Shown here: positions 43,944 to 53,735 of the stretch, in pieces | How the letters are laid out: every line of letters starts with the position of its first letter | How positions within the stretch are numbered: the first letter of the stretch is position 1 | Assembly: GCF_022695515.1 (NCBI RefSeq) | Contig: NZ_JALDPT010000011.1 | Span: 1 to 64,000 of the forward strand | Source of the DNA: Phenylobacterium aquaticum | GTDB taxonomy: Bacteria > Pseudomonadota > Alphaproteobacteria > Caulobacterales > Caulobacteraceae | Reading direction: 5' to 3' | Length of the DNA stretch: 64,000 bases | Program-made: the position numbers and the translations under genes | The notes under the pieces: model-generated | Seen by the model: only the letters and a program-made list of their open reading frames with translations | Database searches by the model: none | What the model was told of the DNA's origin: nothing

Positions 43944-45830
43944 CTAGTCCGCCATGACCGGCAGGATCAGGCGCGAGGGCCGTGTCTGATCGACATAGAC
44001 CCGATTTCGCGCGGTTCGGGGAGTGCGCCCGTAGCCTTCGGGCTCGCCCGAGTTCGGATTGACGTCGAAGTGCGGGAAGTTGCTTGAGGCGACGTCCAGG
44101 CGGATGCGGTGGCCCTTGAGGAACCGGTTGGCGGTCGGGAAGGCCTCCACGACGATCCGGTAGACCTCGCCCGGAACCAGCCGGACCTCCTGGTCGAAGC
44201 CCTCCCGGTAGCGGGCCCGCAGGATCCCGTGGGTGAGGTTCATGGCGAAGCCCTCGGGATAGTCCGCGGAGGCCGGATGCACATCGACCAGCTTGACCGT
44301 GAAATCGGTGTCGACGCAGGACGAGGCGATGAACAGCTCGGCCCGCACCGGCCCGATCACCTCGATATCCGCCTCCAGGGGGGCGGTCTGGAACACCAGC
44401 ACGTCGTCGCGCGCGGCCAGCGCGCGATAGGGCGGCGCGCAGCCGAAGACCCCGGGCCTCTCGCGCTGGTCGAAGGCGCCCGCCTCCATGACCGGGGCGC
44501 CCGAGGCGATGGCCCCGCCGATGGTCGGGACCGGGTTCAGGGGATCGTGCAGATAGTCCTGATAGGCCTCGACCTCGTCCGGCGCGGCCGGGGTGAGGCC
44601 GCCGTCGGCGCGCAGGAAGAAGTCGGTCGGCCGCGCGGCCGCCGGCGGCCATTGGGTCTCGTCGCGCCAGCGCCCCCCGTGGTCCAGGCGGCCCTCCGGC
44701 GTTCTGCGCCCGGAGCCGCCGCCCATGACGAACAGCTTCACCGGCGGCAGGGGATCGGGGCCCGGCTCCGGCTTCAGCCAGGCGTCGAACCAGGCCAGCC
44801 GCAGGGCCACATAGGTCTCGGCCAGGGCGCCGTCGAGGGTCGCCTCCGGCCCGAAGTCGACGTCACCGGCATAGGTCACCGACCTCTGGCCGTGGGTCCA
44901 GGGGCCGAGCACCAGCTTGACCGGCGAGGTCTTTCGCCCCGACAGGCCCAGATAGTTCTCGGTGGCGGTGAGCGCATAGGGGTCGAACCAGCTTGACATG
45001 TGCACCATGGGCACGTCGGCGTAGGCGTCATAGGCGCCGCGCGCATAGACGCCGTTCTGGCGCCAATAGGGGCCGAACAGACCTTCGCGCCATTGCTCCA
45101 GCAGATACTTCTCATAGTCGGGCGCGGCGCTGAGCGGCGAGTCCCCCTCGCTCCAGGGCATGCGTTTGAACCAGGCCTTGAGGTCCTGGGCCTTGAGCGC
45201 CGCCAGGCGCTGGGGATCGTTCCGGACCGCCGGGCTCAGCAGGGCGTGCTTGTAGGCCCAGGTCGCCTGCTTCAGCTCAAAGGCGCCGCCCTGGCGGATG
45301 CCCGAGTGATAGGCGCTGGAGAAGCCGCCGGAATCCAGGAACATGGCGGCGAGCGCCGGCGGATTGAGGCAGGCCAGCGCGCTCTGCACGTGAGCGCCAT
45401 AGGACAGGCCCAGCGTCGCCACCCGTCCGTCGCACCAGGCCTGGTCGGCGAGCCAGCCCACGGTGTCGTAGCCGTCGGCGCCCTCGCTGAGATACTTCTC
45501 GAACACCCCTTCGGAGCCATAGCGCCCGCGGCAGTCCTGCAGGGCCACCACATAGCCGCCGCGCACGAACTCCACCGCCAGCTCCGGCTTGGAGCGCGGG
45601 ACAGGATCACGGCGGGTGCGGTCGCCGTGATTGACCCCGCGCTTGTCATAGGGCGTCCGCTCCAGGAGCACCGGCAAGGGCGCGTCCAAGGGCCGACCGC
45701 CCTGCGCCGGACGGTAGATGTCGGTGGCCAGCCGCACCCCGTCGCGCATCACCACCATGACATCGCGCGTGACATGGACGTCGGCCGGCGGGGTGAAGAC
45801 GGGGGCATCGTCTTCCTGGGCGCCGCTCAT
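43944..45830 (-). CDS. CocE/NonD family hydrolase
   Basis: A 628-residue cytoplasmic enzyme of the Xaa-Pro dipeptidyl-peptidase / cocaine esterase family. It shows the alpha/beta-hydrolase core with nucleophile serine in TLGLSYGAHVQSA, a histidine in LGPWTHGQR, an early LLERTPYDKRG and a C-terminal jelly-roll domain with FTVKLVDVHP. No signal peptide is seen. It overlaps the YfcC gene by four bases (ATGA), so the two are translated together. It would cleave an ester or X-Pro peptide brought in by the transporter. Confidence 0.92.
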   Translation of the reverse strand: MSGAQEDDAPVFTPPADVHVTRDVMVVMRDGVRLATDIYRPAQGGRPLDAPLPVLLERTPYDKRGVNHGDRTRRDPVPRSKPELAVEFVRGGYVVALQDCRGRYGSEGVFEKYLSEGADGYDTVGWLADQAWCDGRVATLGLSYGAHVQSALACLNPPALAAMFLDSGGFSSAYHSGIRQGGAFELKQATWAYKHALLSPAVRNDPQRLAALKAQDLKAWFKRMPWSEGDSPLSAAPDYEKYLLEQWREGLFGPYWRQNGVYARGAYDAYADVPMVHMSSWFDPYALTATENYLGLSGRKTSPVKLVLGPWTHGQRSVTYAGDVDFGPEATLDGALAETYVALRLAWFDAWLKPEPGPDPLPPVKLFVMGGGSGRRTPEGRLDHGGRWRDETQWPPAAARPTDFFLRADGGLTPAAPDEVEAYQDYLHDPLNPVPTIGGAIASGAPVMEAGAFDQRERPGVFGCAPPYRALAARDDVLVFQTAPLEADIEVIGPVRAELFIASSCVDTDFTVKLVDVHPASADYPEGFAMNLTHGILRARYREGFDQEVRLVPGEVYRIVVEAFPTANRFLKGHRIRLDVASSNFPHFDVNPNSGEPEGYGRTPRTARNRVYVDQTRPSRLILPVMAD

Positions 45831-47233
45831 AGATGCACGCTGGCCAGGGCCAGGATCACGCCGGCCAGGGCCACCAGGACCAGCCAGAGCGGGGCGATGA
45901 ACCGGACCCATTCGAGATAGCCCACCCGCGAGGTCGCCAGATAGGCCAGCAGCATGCCCGAGGTGGGGGTGAGCATATTCATCAGGCCGCTGCCCAGCAG
46001 GAAGGCGATGACCAGGGGCTCGCCGCCGATGCCGGAGGCCTGGGCGATCGGCGCCAGGATCGGGATGCTGAGCGTCGCCTTGCCCGAGACGCTGGGGATG
46101 ACCACGTCGAGCGCCATCTCGATGCCCATCAGGGCGTTGGCCACGACGGGCGGGGAATGGCCCTGGGCCGCGCGGGTGGCGGCGTTGATGATGGTGTCCA
46201 ACACCTGGCTGTCGCGCAGGATGACCTCCACGGCCGCCGCCAGGCCGACCAGCAGGCCCGCCAGCGTCATGGACTTCATGCCGTCCACGAAGGCGTCGGC
46301 GGTGGCGGAGGCGGACAGCCCGCCCACCGCGGCGATCACCACGCTCATGGCGATATAGACGGCCGCCAGCTCCGGATTGCCCCAGTCCCATTGGCGGGTG
46401 CCGATGATCAGGGCGACGCTGCCGCCTAGCAGGGCCAGGAGGACCCCGGTCTGGCGCAGGGTCAGGCGGGCGGTGTCGATCTCGGTCTCGGCCGGAGGGT
46501 GACGTTCGGCGCGGCGGACAAAGGCCAGGACGAAGGCGATGCCGAGCGCCAGGAACAGGGCGAAGATCGCGAACCTGGGCCCCATGCCGCTGAACACCGG
46601 CACGCCCGCCAGCGGCTGGGCGACGGCCAGCGCCACCGGGTTGGTGACCGAGGCCGCATAGCCGATCTTGGCCGCCACGCCGACCACCGCCATGGCGAAC
46701 AGATTGGGCATGCCGAGCCTTTGTCCGATCACCGCCACGATCGGGATGATGACCAGATACTCCGAGATGAAGCCCAGGAAGGTGCTGCCCAACGCCAGCA
46801 CGATCATCAGGATCGGGGTCAGGACATAGAGATTGCTGGAGGTCAGGTGCAGTAGCCGGTTCACCCCGGCGTCCACCGCGCCCGTGGCGCGCATCACCCC
46901 GAACATGCCACCGATGAACATGACCATGAAGATCAGGGCGGCGCTCTTGGACATGCCGGCCGGGATGGCGGTGAACAGCGAGACCACGCTGGCCGCCCGC
47001 GCCGGCTTCTCCTTGGCGTCCGGGGCGGTGGGCGAAAACAGGGCCGGCGGGCCGTTGATCTTGGCCACCACGTGATAGGTGCCCGGCACGACGAGCTTGC
47101 CCTCCCGCTTGAACTTGCCCGCGTCCACCAGGTGGGTGAGCAGGGCCGCGAAGACGATGACAGCGATCATCACCAGCACCGGATGCAGGCGGAATCCGGC
47201 GGGCCGGCCGTGATCGTCAGGCGCAGGGCGCAT
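45827..47233 (-). CDS. YfcC family transporter
   Basis: A 468-residue inner-membrane transporter with about 12 hydrophobic segments. It resembles the YfcC / arginine-ornithine-antiporter-like superfamily (DcuC/ArsB-related). Visible motifs: VIVFAALLTHLVDAGKF, a repeat of LGSTFLGFISEYLVIIPIV, and NMLTPTSGMLLAYLA at the C-terminus. The ATG at 47233 is favoured over 47239 by ribosome-site spacing. Located between the TonB receptor and CocE genes, it probably imports the compound that CocE breaks down. Confidence 0.9.
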   Translation of the reverse strand: MRPAPDDHGRPAGFRLHPVLVMIAVIVFAALLTHLVDAGKFKREGKLVVPGTYHVVAKINGPPALFSPTAPDAKEKPARAASVVSLFTAIPAGMSKSAALIFMVMFIGGMFGVMRATGAVDAGVNRLLHLTSSNLYVLTPILMIVLALGSTFLGFISEYLVIIPIVAVIGQRLGMPNLFAMAVVGVAAKIGYAASVTNPVALAVAQPLAGVPVFSGMGPRFAIFALFLALGIAFVLAFVRRAERHPPAETEIDTARLTLRQTGVLLALLGGSVALIIGTRQWDWGNPELAAVYIAMSVVIAAVGGLSASATADAFVDGMKSMTLAGLLVGLAAAVEVILRDSQVLDTIINAATRAAQGHSPPVVANALMGIEMALDVVIPSVSGKATLSIPILAPIAQASGIGGEPLVIAFLLGSGLMNMLTPTSGMLLAYLATSRVGYLEWVRFIAPLWLVLVALAGVILALASVHL

Positions 47234-47301
47234 GGGCATACCTCAAGACTGTCGCGCCGGAAGCCGGCGGGGGGCGTCTGCGGCCGCCCCCCGAACCGAT
47301 C

Positions 47302-50186
47302 CTAGAACTGCGCGCTGACCCGGACGTACATGTACCGGCCGCGGGCGTCATAGGTGTAGATGTCGTAGTTGATCGGCGCATTGGCGTAGGAGGCCGGTGG
47401 CGCCTGGTTGAACAGGTTGCTGACCCCCACGCTGACCGAGGTGTCGTACTTGTCGAAGGCGTAGCCGCCCTCCAGGTCATTGTAGAAGATCGCCTTGGTG
47501 GTCGCGTCCTTGACCGTGTTCACGACGTCGGTGCTGTCGCCGATATAGCGGCCGCGCCAGAGCGCGTTCCACGGGCCGTTGTCCCAGCGCAGCGAGGCCT
47601 GGCCCTTCCAGTGCGGATAGGTCGAGCGGGGCTGATCGCCCTTCCCGGCCCGCTCGTCGACGATCGGGGCGCCGCCGGTGGGATTGGGGCTCGTGGTCTT
47701 GAAGCTCTCCAGATAGGAGGCGTCCACCACCGCGGCGAACCGGCCGAGGTCGGTGCTGAACTCATAGCGGATGGTCGTGTCGACGCCCGAGGTCTCGATC
47801 TGGGCCAGGTTCAGCGAGCCCTGCAGCAGGTTGGTGATCGCGCCTGTGCCGCTGTCGCGGGTGACCAGGCCGCAGAACACGCCTGCCTGCTGGGCGCAGA
47901 GGCTGAGGATCTGGGTCGCCGACTGCGAGGCGATCGCGTCGTGGACGGTGATCTTGTACCAGTCGACGGTGGCGGTCAGGCCCGGCGCGATGCGGGGCTT
48001 CAGGGCCACGCCGAAGCTGTAGGTGTCGGCGGTCTCCGGCTTCAGCTGGCTGTTGCCCGAGATGGTGCCGGGGATCAGGCCGTTCAGATTGTAGTTGGCC
48101 TGGTTGTAGCCGGTGGGCACGCCGGCGCAGCCCGGCAGGTCCGGATGGGCCGAGGCGCCGCCATTGCAGGGGTCCGTGCCCTGGAAGCTTGTCTGGCGAG
48201 CCCCTTGATAAAGCTCGAGGATCGAGGGCGCGCGGAAGCCCTGGGCATAGGTGCCGCGGACCAGGATGTCCTCGATCGGCCGCCAGCCGATCCCGACCTT
48301 GGCGGTGGTGTCGCCGCCGACGGTGTCATAGTCGGAATAGCGCAGCGCCAGGCTGACATCGAGATTGCGGGCGAGCGGCGCGTCCTTCAGCACCGGGATC
48401 GCGGCCTCGGCATAGACCTCGTTCAGGCTGTAGTGGCCCTTGGTCGGAACCCGCGTCTGGGCGGTGGTGGTCGTGTTGCTGGCGAAGGCCGACCCGCTGG
48501 CCGCCGAGGGGATATAGGTCGGCGTCGCATTGACGAAGGCGTCGGGGTGGTCGTCGGCGGCGTTGCGGCGATGCTCCACGCCCGCGGCGATCGACAGGGG
48601 CCCGGCCGGCAGCTGGATGAGCTCCCCGGTGATATTGGCCGAGATGTCGTAGATCTCGGTGCTGTTGGATTCCCGCGCCGTGTAGCGGATGTAGTCGGCC
48701 ATGGCGAGGTCATCGGCGAGAACAGGTTGATCGGCACGCAGCCCGCGGTCGTCGCGCAGGCCGAGCTCAGCCCCAGGGCCAGACGGTCATAGTTGACGCT
48801 GTTGAGCGCCTTGGAGTCGATCTTGTTCTTGGAATAGAGGGCGTAGACGTCCCACTTCCAGTCGCGGTCGAACAGCTTCACCTCGCCGTCCAGGCCGCCG
48901 GCCAGGCGCCAGGTCACCACGTCCTGGACGTTGTCGCGGTTGCCGACCTCGGTCATCACCTTGCGGATCCGCCAGGCCTGGTTGGCGGCGAAGCCCACGG
49001 CGTTGGCGGTCGGCACGCCATTGGCCGTCCCGAAGGGGTTGTAGGCTTGGCTATTGGAGATGGCGAAGCCGCGGATGGTGCCCGCCGAGCCGCCGATGTC
49101 CAGCAGGACCGGGGAGAACAGCTGGTCGGACTTGCGCTCGTTATAGAGCCCCTCGACCTTCAGCCGCACCTTGTCGGTCAGGTCGGTGGTGAACCGGCTG
49201 TAGATCCCGTAGCGCTCGCTGGGCCCGGTCGAATAGATGCCCTGGGCCTGGGTGTTATAGGCGTCGCCCGGCAGGGTGGCGGTGTGGAAGCTGTTGTCGG
49301 CGAGCGACCCGGCCCCGATCGTGGAGCCCGCATTGAAGGCGACCGGCGAGGTCGACGATGCGAAGCCGCTGGCCGTGCCGAAATAGGCGTTATTGGACAG
49401 GCCCGGCAGGATGTAGAGGCCGTTCGGGCTGGTCCCGACCGCGGTCTGCGGGACCAGGGTCACGCGGGTCAGGTCGCGGTCGGCGGTGAGGATCGGCTCG
49501 TCCTTCACATAGCTCAGCGACACCAGCAGGGCGCCGGCCTCGAAGCGCTTGCCGAAATTGACGACGCCCGAATATTCCTGGCCGTCGCCCTCGGAGGTCA
49601 CCCCGTACTTGGCCTGGGCCTTGATCCCGTCGAAGTCGCGGCCGGTCTTGATATTGACCACCCCGGCGATGGCGTCGGCGCCGTAGATGGCCGAGGCGCC
49701 GTCCTTCAGGACCTCCACGCCCTCGATCATGCCGAGCGGCATGGTGTTGAGATCGACGAAGTCGCGGAAGCCGCGCTGGCCCACGCCGTCGACCCAGCGG
49801 TGGCCGTCGACCAGGACCAGCACCCGGTTGCCGCTGCCTTCCGCCCCGCCGAGATAGCGCAGATTGATCGAGCTGGCGCCGTAGGAGGTGCCCTGGGTGC
49901 CATTGCTGGAGAGGCTGACGCCCGCGGCGGGCAGCTTCTGCAGCAGTTCGCCCACCGAGCCCGCGCCGGAGTTCTTGATGTCGGTTTCGGTGATGGTGGT
50001 GACCACCCCCACCGTGTCGGCGTCCTTGTGCTGGATGCGCGAGCCGGTGACGATCACTTCCTCGACGGTGTCGGGCGTGGCGGTTTGAGCCAGGACCGGC
50101 GTCGCCGCCCCGGCCATCACGCTGCCGGCCAGCAGCGCGGCGAAGGCGGTTCCAGCGCGCAGGGCGCGCAGGTTCAAGGATTGCAT
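47302..50186 (-). pseudogene. TonB-dependent receptor, frameshifted
   Basis: A receptor of about 961 residues. It has a signal peptide ending VLAQ, a TonB box (EEVIVTGSRI), a plug domain with [14 protein letters not shown] and a beta-barrel ending in the aromatic RVSAQF. The frame breaks at 48714/48715 in the barrel: NLFSP stops being continued and DDLAMADYIRYTARESN must be read in a second frame. One missing base restores it. Otherwise both halves look conserved. It would import a ligand too large for porins, such as a peptide or siderophore, using energy from TonB. It is followed by YfcC and CocE. Confidence 0.88.
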
Positions 50187-50380
50187 AGACAGACCCCTCA
50201 GTTGGTCGACCCCGCCCTGCGCCGACCGCGCATGGGCCCCCTGCCGACGCTCGACCCTAGGCGGGGCGGAAAATTCGGCGCAACGCCATTGGCGAAGCTG
50301 ATCAGGTCATGCGCAGACGGCATGACATGACCAATTCCGCGAAGCCTGCTTATGGTCGCTACGGATCGGAGAGCCGCACC

Positions 50381-51481
50381 ATGACGCCGACACGCCGCGC
50401 TGCGCTGACCGCCCTGGGCGCCCTCGCCTTGCCGCGCGCCGCCCTGGCGACCCCGCGCGCGCTGCGCCTGACCCTGCTCGGCCAGGCCCTGATCCAGCAC
50501 GACCTGCGCCATGAGCCCTGGCCGGGCCGGGCCGCCATCACGCGCCGGCTGCACGCCGCCGATGTCGTCTTCACCAATCTGGAGACCGTGATCCGCGGCG
50601 AGCTGACCGGCGATCCGACCCGCGAGGCGCTGACCCTGCACACGGCGGACGCCGCCGTGATCGACGATCTGAAGGCGCTCGGGGTCGGCCTGGTCGCCAC
50701 GGCGAACAACCACGCCTTCGACCTGGGGACCGGCGGCGTCTTGTCCACGCTCGGGGCCTTGAAGGCCGCCAACCTCGCCTTCGCGGGCACGGGCGCGGAC
50801 CTCGCCCAGGCGGCGGCGCCTGGCGTCACGGCGGACGGCCGGGTCGCCCTGGTGGCCTTCGCCACAGGCAAGGTGCGGCCCGGCGGGGCGGCGGGGCCGG
50901 ACCATCCCGGCGTCAATGAGGTGCGGGAAGATCGGCCGGGTGTGCTGAACGAGGCCGACCTGGCCCGGGTGTTCGACGCCTTGGCGGCCGCGCGGACGCA
51001 GGGCGCGACCGTCATCGCCTATCACCATAACCATTTGTGGGGCGACGACATGGAGGTCACCCCCGACTGGCAGAGGGCGCTCGCCCATCGCTGTGTCGCG
51101 GCCGGGGCCGGCGTCTATGTCAGCCACGGCGCGCCGGTGCTGCACGGGATCGAGATCCTGCAGGGGGCGCCGGCCTTCTATGGCCTGGGGAATTTCATCT
51201 TCCAGACCCGCACCCCGCCTGGGACCTATCCGGCCAGGGCCTGGGACAGCGTGATCGCCGCCTGTCGCTTCGACGAGGGGCGATTGAGCGGCCTGGACCT
51301 GACGCCGATCACGCTCAACCCCGAAAGTCCCAAGGGGCCCGAGGACCTGGCCGCGCGCGGCGTCCCGTCATTGGCCCAGGTCGCCGACGCGGCGCGAATT
51401 CTGAAGGATATCAAGGCGAGATCGGCGGCCTTTGGCGCCACGCTCGAGATTGGCGAGCACAGCGCGCGCCTGATCCTCTAG
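50381..51481 (+). CDS. CapA family (poly-gamma-glutamate capsule biosynthesis-like) protein
   Basis: A 366-residue predicted exported protein (MTPTRRAALTALGALALP, signal-like). The CapA/PgsA-type metallophosphatase-like core shows LTLLGQALI, the VFTNLETVI segment, ATANNHAFDLG and VIAYHHNHLWGDDM, HGAPVLHGIEIL, YGLGNFIFQT. CapA proteins act in polyglutamate capsules, but many bacterial members belong elsewhere; no capB/capC genes are present. ATG 50381 is favoured. It is divergent from the TonB receptor. Confidence 0.9.
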   Translation: MTPTRRAALTALGALALPRAALATPRALRLTLLGQALIQHDLRHEPWPGRAAITRRLHAADVVFTNLETVIRGELTGDPTREALTLHTADAAVIDDLKALGVGLVATANNHAFDLGTGGVLSTLGALKAANLAFAGTGADLAQAAAPGVTADGRVALVAFATGKVRPGGAAGPDHPGVNEVREDRPGVLNEADLARVFDALAAARTQGATVIAYHHNHLWGDDMEVTPDWQRALAHRCVAAGAGVYVSHGAPVLHGIEILQGAPAFYGLGNFIFQTRTPPGTYPARAWDSVIAACRFDEGRLSGLDLTPITLNPESPKGPEDLAARGVPSLAQVADAARILKDIKARSAAFGATLEIGEHSARLIL

Positions 51482-51526
51482 GCGGACCGGCCTGCCCCCC
51501 GCCGCGGGAGAGCAGGCCTGAAGTCT

Positions 51527-53383
51527 CTAGCCGGCGACGGCCAGCTCGGGATTGCGCGCCTTGGCCAGACGGGCGACCAGGGCCTCGTACTGGGCCCACA
51601 GCGCCTTGGGCAGGTGATCGCCGAACTTCTCATAGGCCGGCGGGATCAGGGCCGCTTCTTCCGCCCAGACCGCCGGGTCGACGGTGAGCAGCAGCTCCAG
51701 CTGGGCGTCGGTCAGGTCGAGGCCCGAGGTGTCCAGGACGCCCGGCGCCGGCAGGCGGCCGATCGGGGTGTCCTTGGCTTCGGCCTCGCCTTCCAGGCGC
51801 TCGACGATCCACTTCAGCACGCGGCTGTTCTCGCCATAGCCCGGCCAGACGAACTTGCCGTTCTCGTCCTTGCGGAACCAGTTGACGAAATAGATGCGCG
51901 GCAGCTTGGACGGGTCGGCCGCCTGAGCGCCCATCTTCAGCCAGTGACCGAAGTAATCGCCCATGTTGTAGCCGCAGAAGGGCAGCATGGCGAAGGGATC
52001 GCGGCGCAGCTCGCCGATCTTGTTCTCGGCCGCCGCGGTGCCTTCCGAGGCGACGTTGGAGGCCAGGAACACGCCGTGCGCCCAATCAAAGGCCTCGGTG
52101 ACCAGCGGCACGGCGCTGGCCCGGCGGCCGCCGAACAGGATGGCCGAGATCGGCACGCCCTTGGGGTCTTCCCATTCCGGCGCGATGACCGGGCACTGGG
52201 CGGCCGGCACGGTGAAGCGGGCGTTGGGGTGAGCGGCGGGCTCGCCGGATTCGGGCGTCCAGGGACGGCCCTTCCAATCGGTGAGATTGGCCGGCGGGGT
52301 CTTGGTCAGGCCTTCCCACCAGACATCGCCGTCGGGGGTCAGGGCCACATTGGTGAAGACGCTGTTGGAATGCAGCGAGGCGATGGCGTTCTTGTTCGTC
52401 TCTTCGCCGGTGCCCGGCGCGACGCCGAAGAAGCCGGCTTCCGGATTGATGGCGTAGAGCTGGCCGTCGTCGCCGAAGCGCATCCAGCAGATGTCGTCGC
52501 CGATGGTCTCGGCCTTCCAGCCCGGCAGGGTCGGCTGCAGCATGGCCATGTTGGTCTTGCCGCAGGCGCTCGGGAAGGCGGCGGCCACATAGCGGACCTG
52601 GCCCTGGGGCGAGGTGAGCTTGAGGATCAGCATGTGCTCGGCGAACCAGCCCTCATCGCGGGCCATGACCGAGGCGATGCGGAGCGCAAAGCACTTCTTG
52701 CCCAAGAGAGCGTTGCCGCCATAGCCCGAGCCGTAGGACCAGATCTCCCGGCTTTCCGGGAAGTGGACGATGTACTTGATCTCGTTGCAGGGCCAGGGAA
52801 CGTCCTTCTGGCCGTCAGCCAGCGGCATGCCCACCGAGTGGACGGCCGGGACGAAGAAGCCGTCCTCGCCGATCTCGTCCAGAGCGCCCTTCCCCATGCG
52901 GGTCATGACGCGCATCGAGATGGCCACATAGGCGCTGTCGGTGATCTCGACGCCCAGCTGGCTGATCTTGGAGCCGAGCGGGCCCATGCTGAACGGCACG
53001 ACATACATCGTGCGGCCTTTCATACAGCCCTTGAACAGGTCCTGCAGGTCGGCGCGCATCTCGGTCGGGTCGAGCCAATTATTGGTCGGACCGGCGTCCT
53101 CCGGGTTTTCGGAGCAGATGAAGGTGCGGCTTTCTACTCGGGCCACGTCGCGCGGGTCGGAGGCGGCGAAGAACGAGTTCGGGCGCTTTTCGGGATTCAG
53201 GGGCTTCAGCGTGCCGCCGGTCACCAGCTCCTTGGTGAGCGCGTCCCATTCCGCATCCGAGCCGTCACACCAGTAGACCTTGTCCGGCTGCGTCAGAGCG
53301 GCGATGCCTTCCACCCACTCGACCAGCTTGGCGTGTTTGGTCGGCGCGGGACGAAGACCCGGAATCGACGTGGCCTGGGACAA
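51527..53383 (-). CDS. pckG: Phosphoenolpyruvate carboxykinase (GTP)
   Basis: A 618-residue GTP-type PEPCK, converting oxaloacetate and GTP to PEP and CO2 in gluconeogenesis. The kinase loop is [13 protein letters not shown], the metal-binding region is [20 protein letters not shown], and [13 protein letters not shown] and [11 protein letters not shown] follow. The start is TTG 53383, eight bases after AAGGAG; no better start lies nearby. GTP-type PEPCK is less common than ATP-type PckA in this group of bacteria. It is monocistronic, with a 350-base gap upstream. Confidence 0.95.
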   Translation of the reverse strand: MSQATSIPGLRPAPTKHAKLVEWVEGIAALTQPDKVYWCDGSDAEWDALTKELVTGGTLKPLNPEKRPNSFFAASDPRDVARVESRTFICSENPEDAGPTNNWLDPTEMRADLQDLFKGCMKGRTMYVVPFSMGPLGSKISQLGVEITDSAYVAISMRVMTRMGKGALDEIGEDGFFVPAVHSVGMPLADGQKDVPWPCNEIKYIVHFPESREIWSYGSGYGGNALLGKKCFALRIASVMARDEGWFAEHMLILKLTSPQGQVRYVAAAFPSACGKTNMAMLQPTLPGWKAETIGDDICWMRFGDDGQLYAINPEAGFFGVAPGTGEETNKNAIASLHSNSVFTNVALTPDGDVWWEGLTKTPPANLTDWKGRPWTPESGEPAAHPNARFTVPAAQCPVIAPEWEDPKGVPISAILFGGRRASAVPLVTEAFDWAHGVFLASNVASEGTAAAENKIGELRRDPFAMLPFCGYNMGDYFGHWLKMGAQAADPSKLPRIYFVNWFRKDENGKFVWPGYGENSRVLKWIVERLEGEAEAKDTPIGRLPAPGVLDTSGLDLTDAQLELLLTVDPAVWAEEAALIPPAYEKFGDHLPKALWAQYEALVARLAKARNPELAVAG

Positions 53384-53735
53384 GCTCGGAACTCCTTGGT
53401 GACGCCGGACACCGCCGGACCCGGAGCCCCACCGAATAGTCACCCACGTGGAAAATGGCGAGCCCGCCCAAGGAAAAAAGCGTTAGGAAACCGGTTACCT
53501 TCCGGAATTTTCTCCCATGGGCTGCAGCATCCGGCCAAGTTGCAGACAGTATATGGTGAATTTACGAGGTCCAGCCGACTCTCGATTAACGTTACGGCGC
53601 CCGCGAAGCTTGTTGGCTGCCCCTAGGGACAGGAACGCAGCCTCGCAAGGCTTTCCGCCAATTGTGCGACGCACTGTCGCCACAGCGCCCGGCCCGGGGG
53701 GCGACCGCCGCCCCAGCCCCGAGGCGGCCGGCGCC
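53384..53735. promoter_or_regulatory. Intergenic region with pckG promoter
   Basis: About 350 bases between the chemoreceptor and PEPCK genes, both on the minus strand. A palindrome AACCGGTT lies at 53489-53496 inside an AT-richer stretch, 110 bases before the PEPCK start, and is a candidate regulator site. No gene is convincing here. The MCP 3' end lies at the right edge. Confidence 0.4.
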
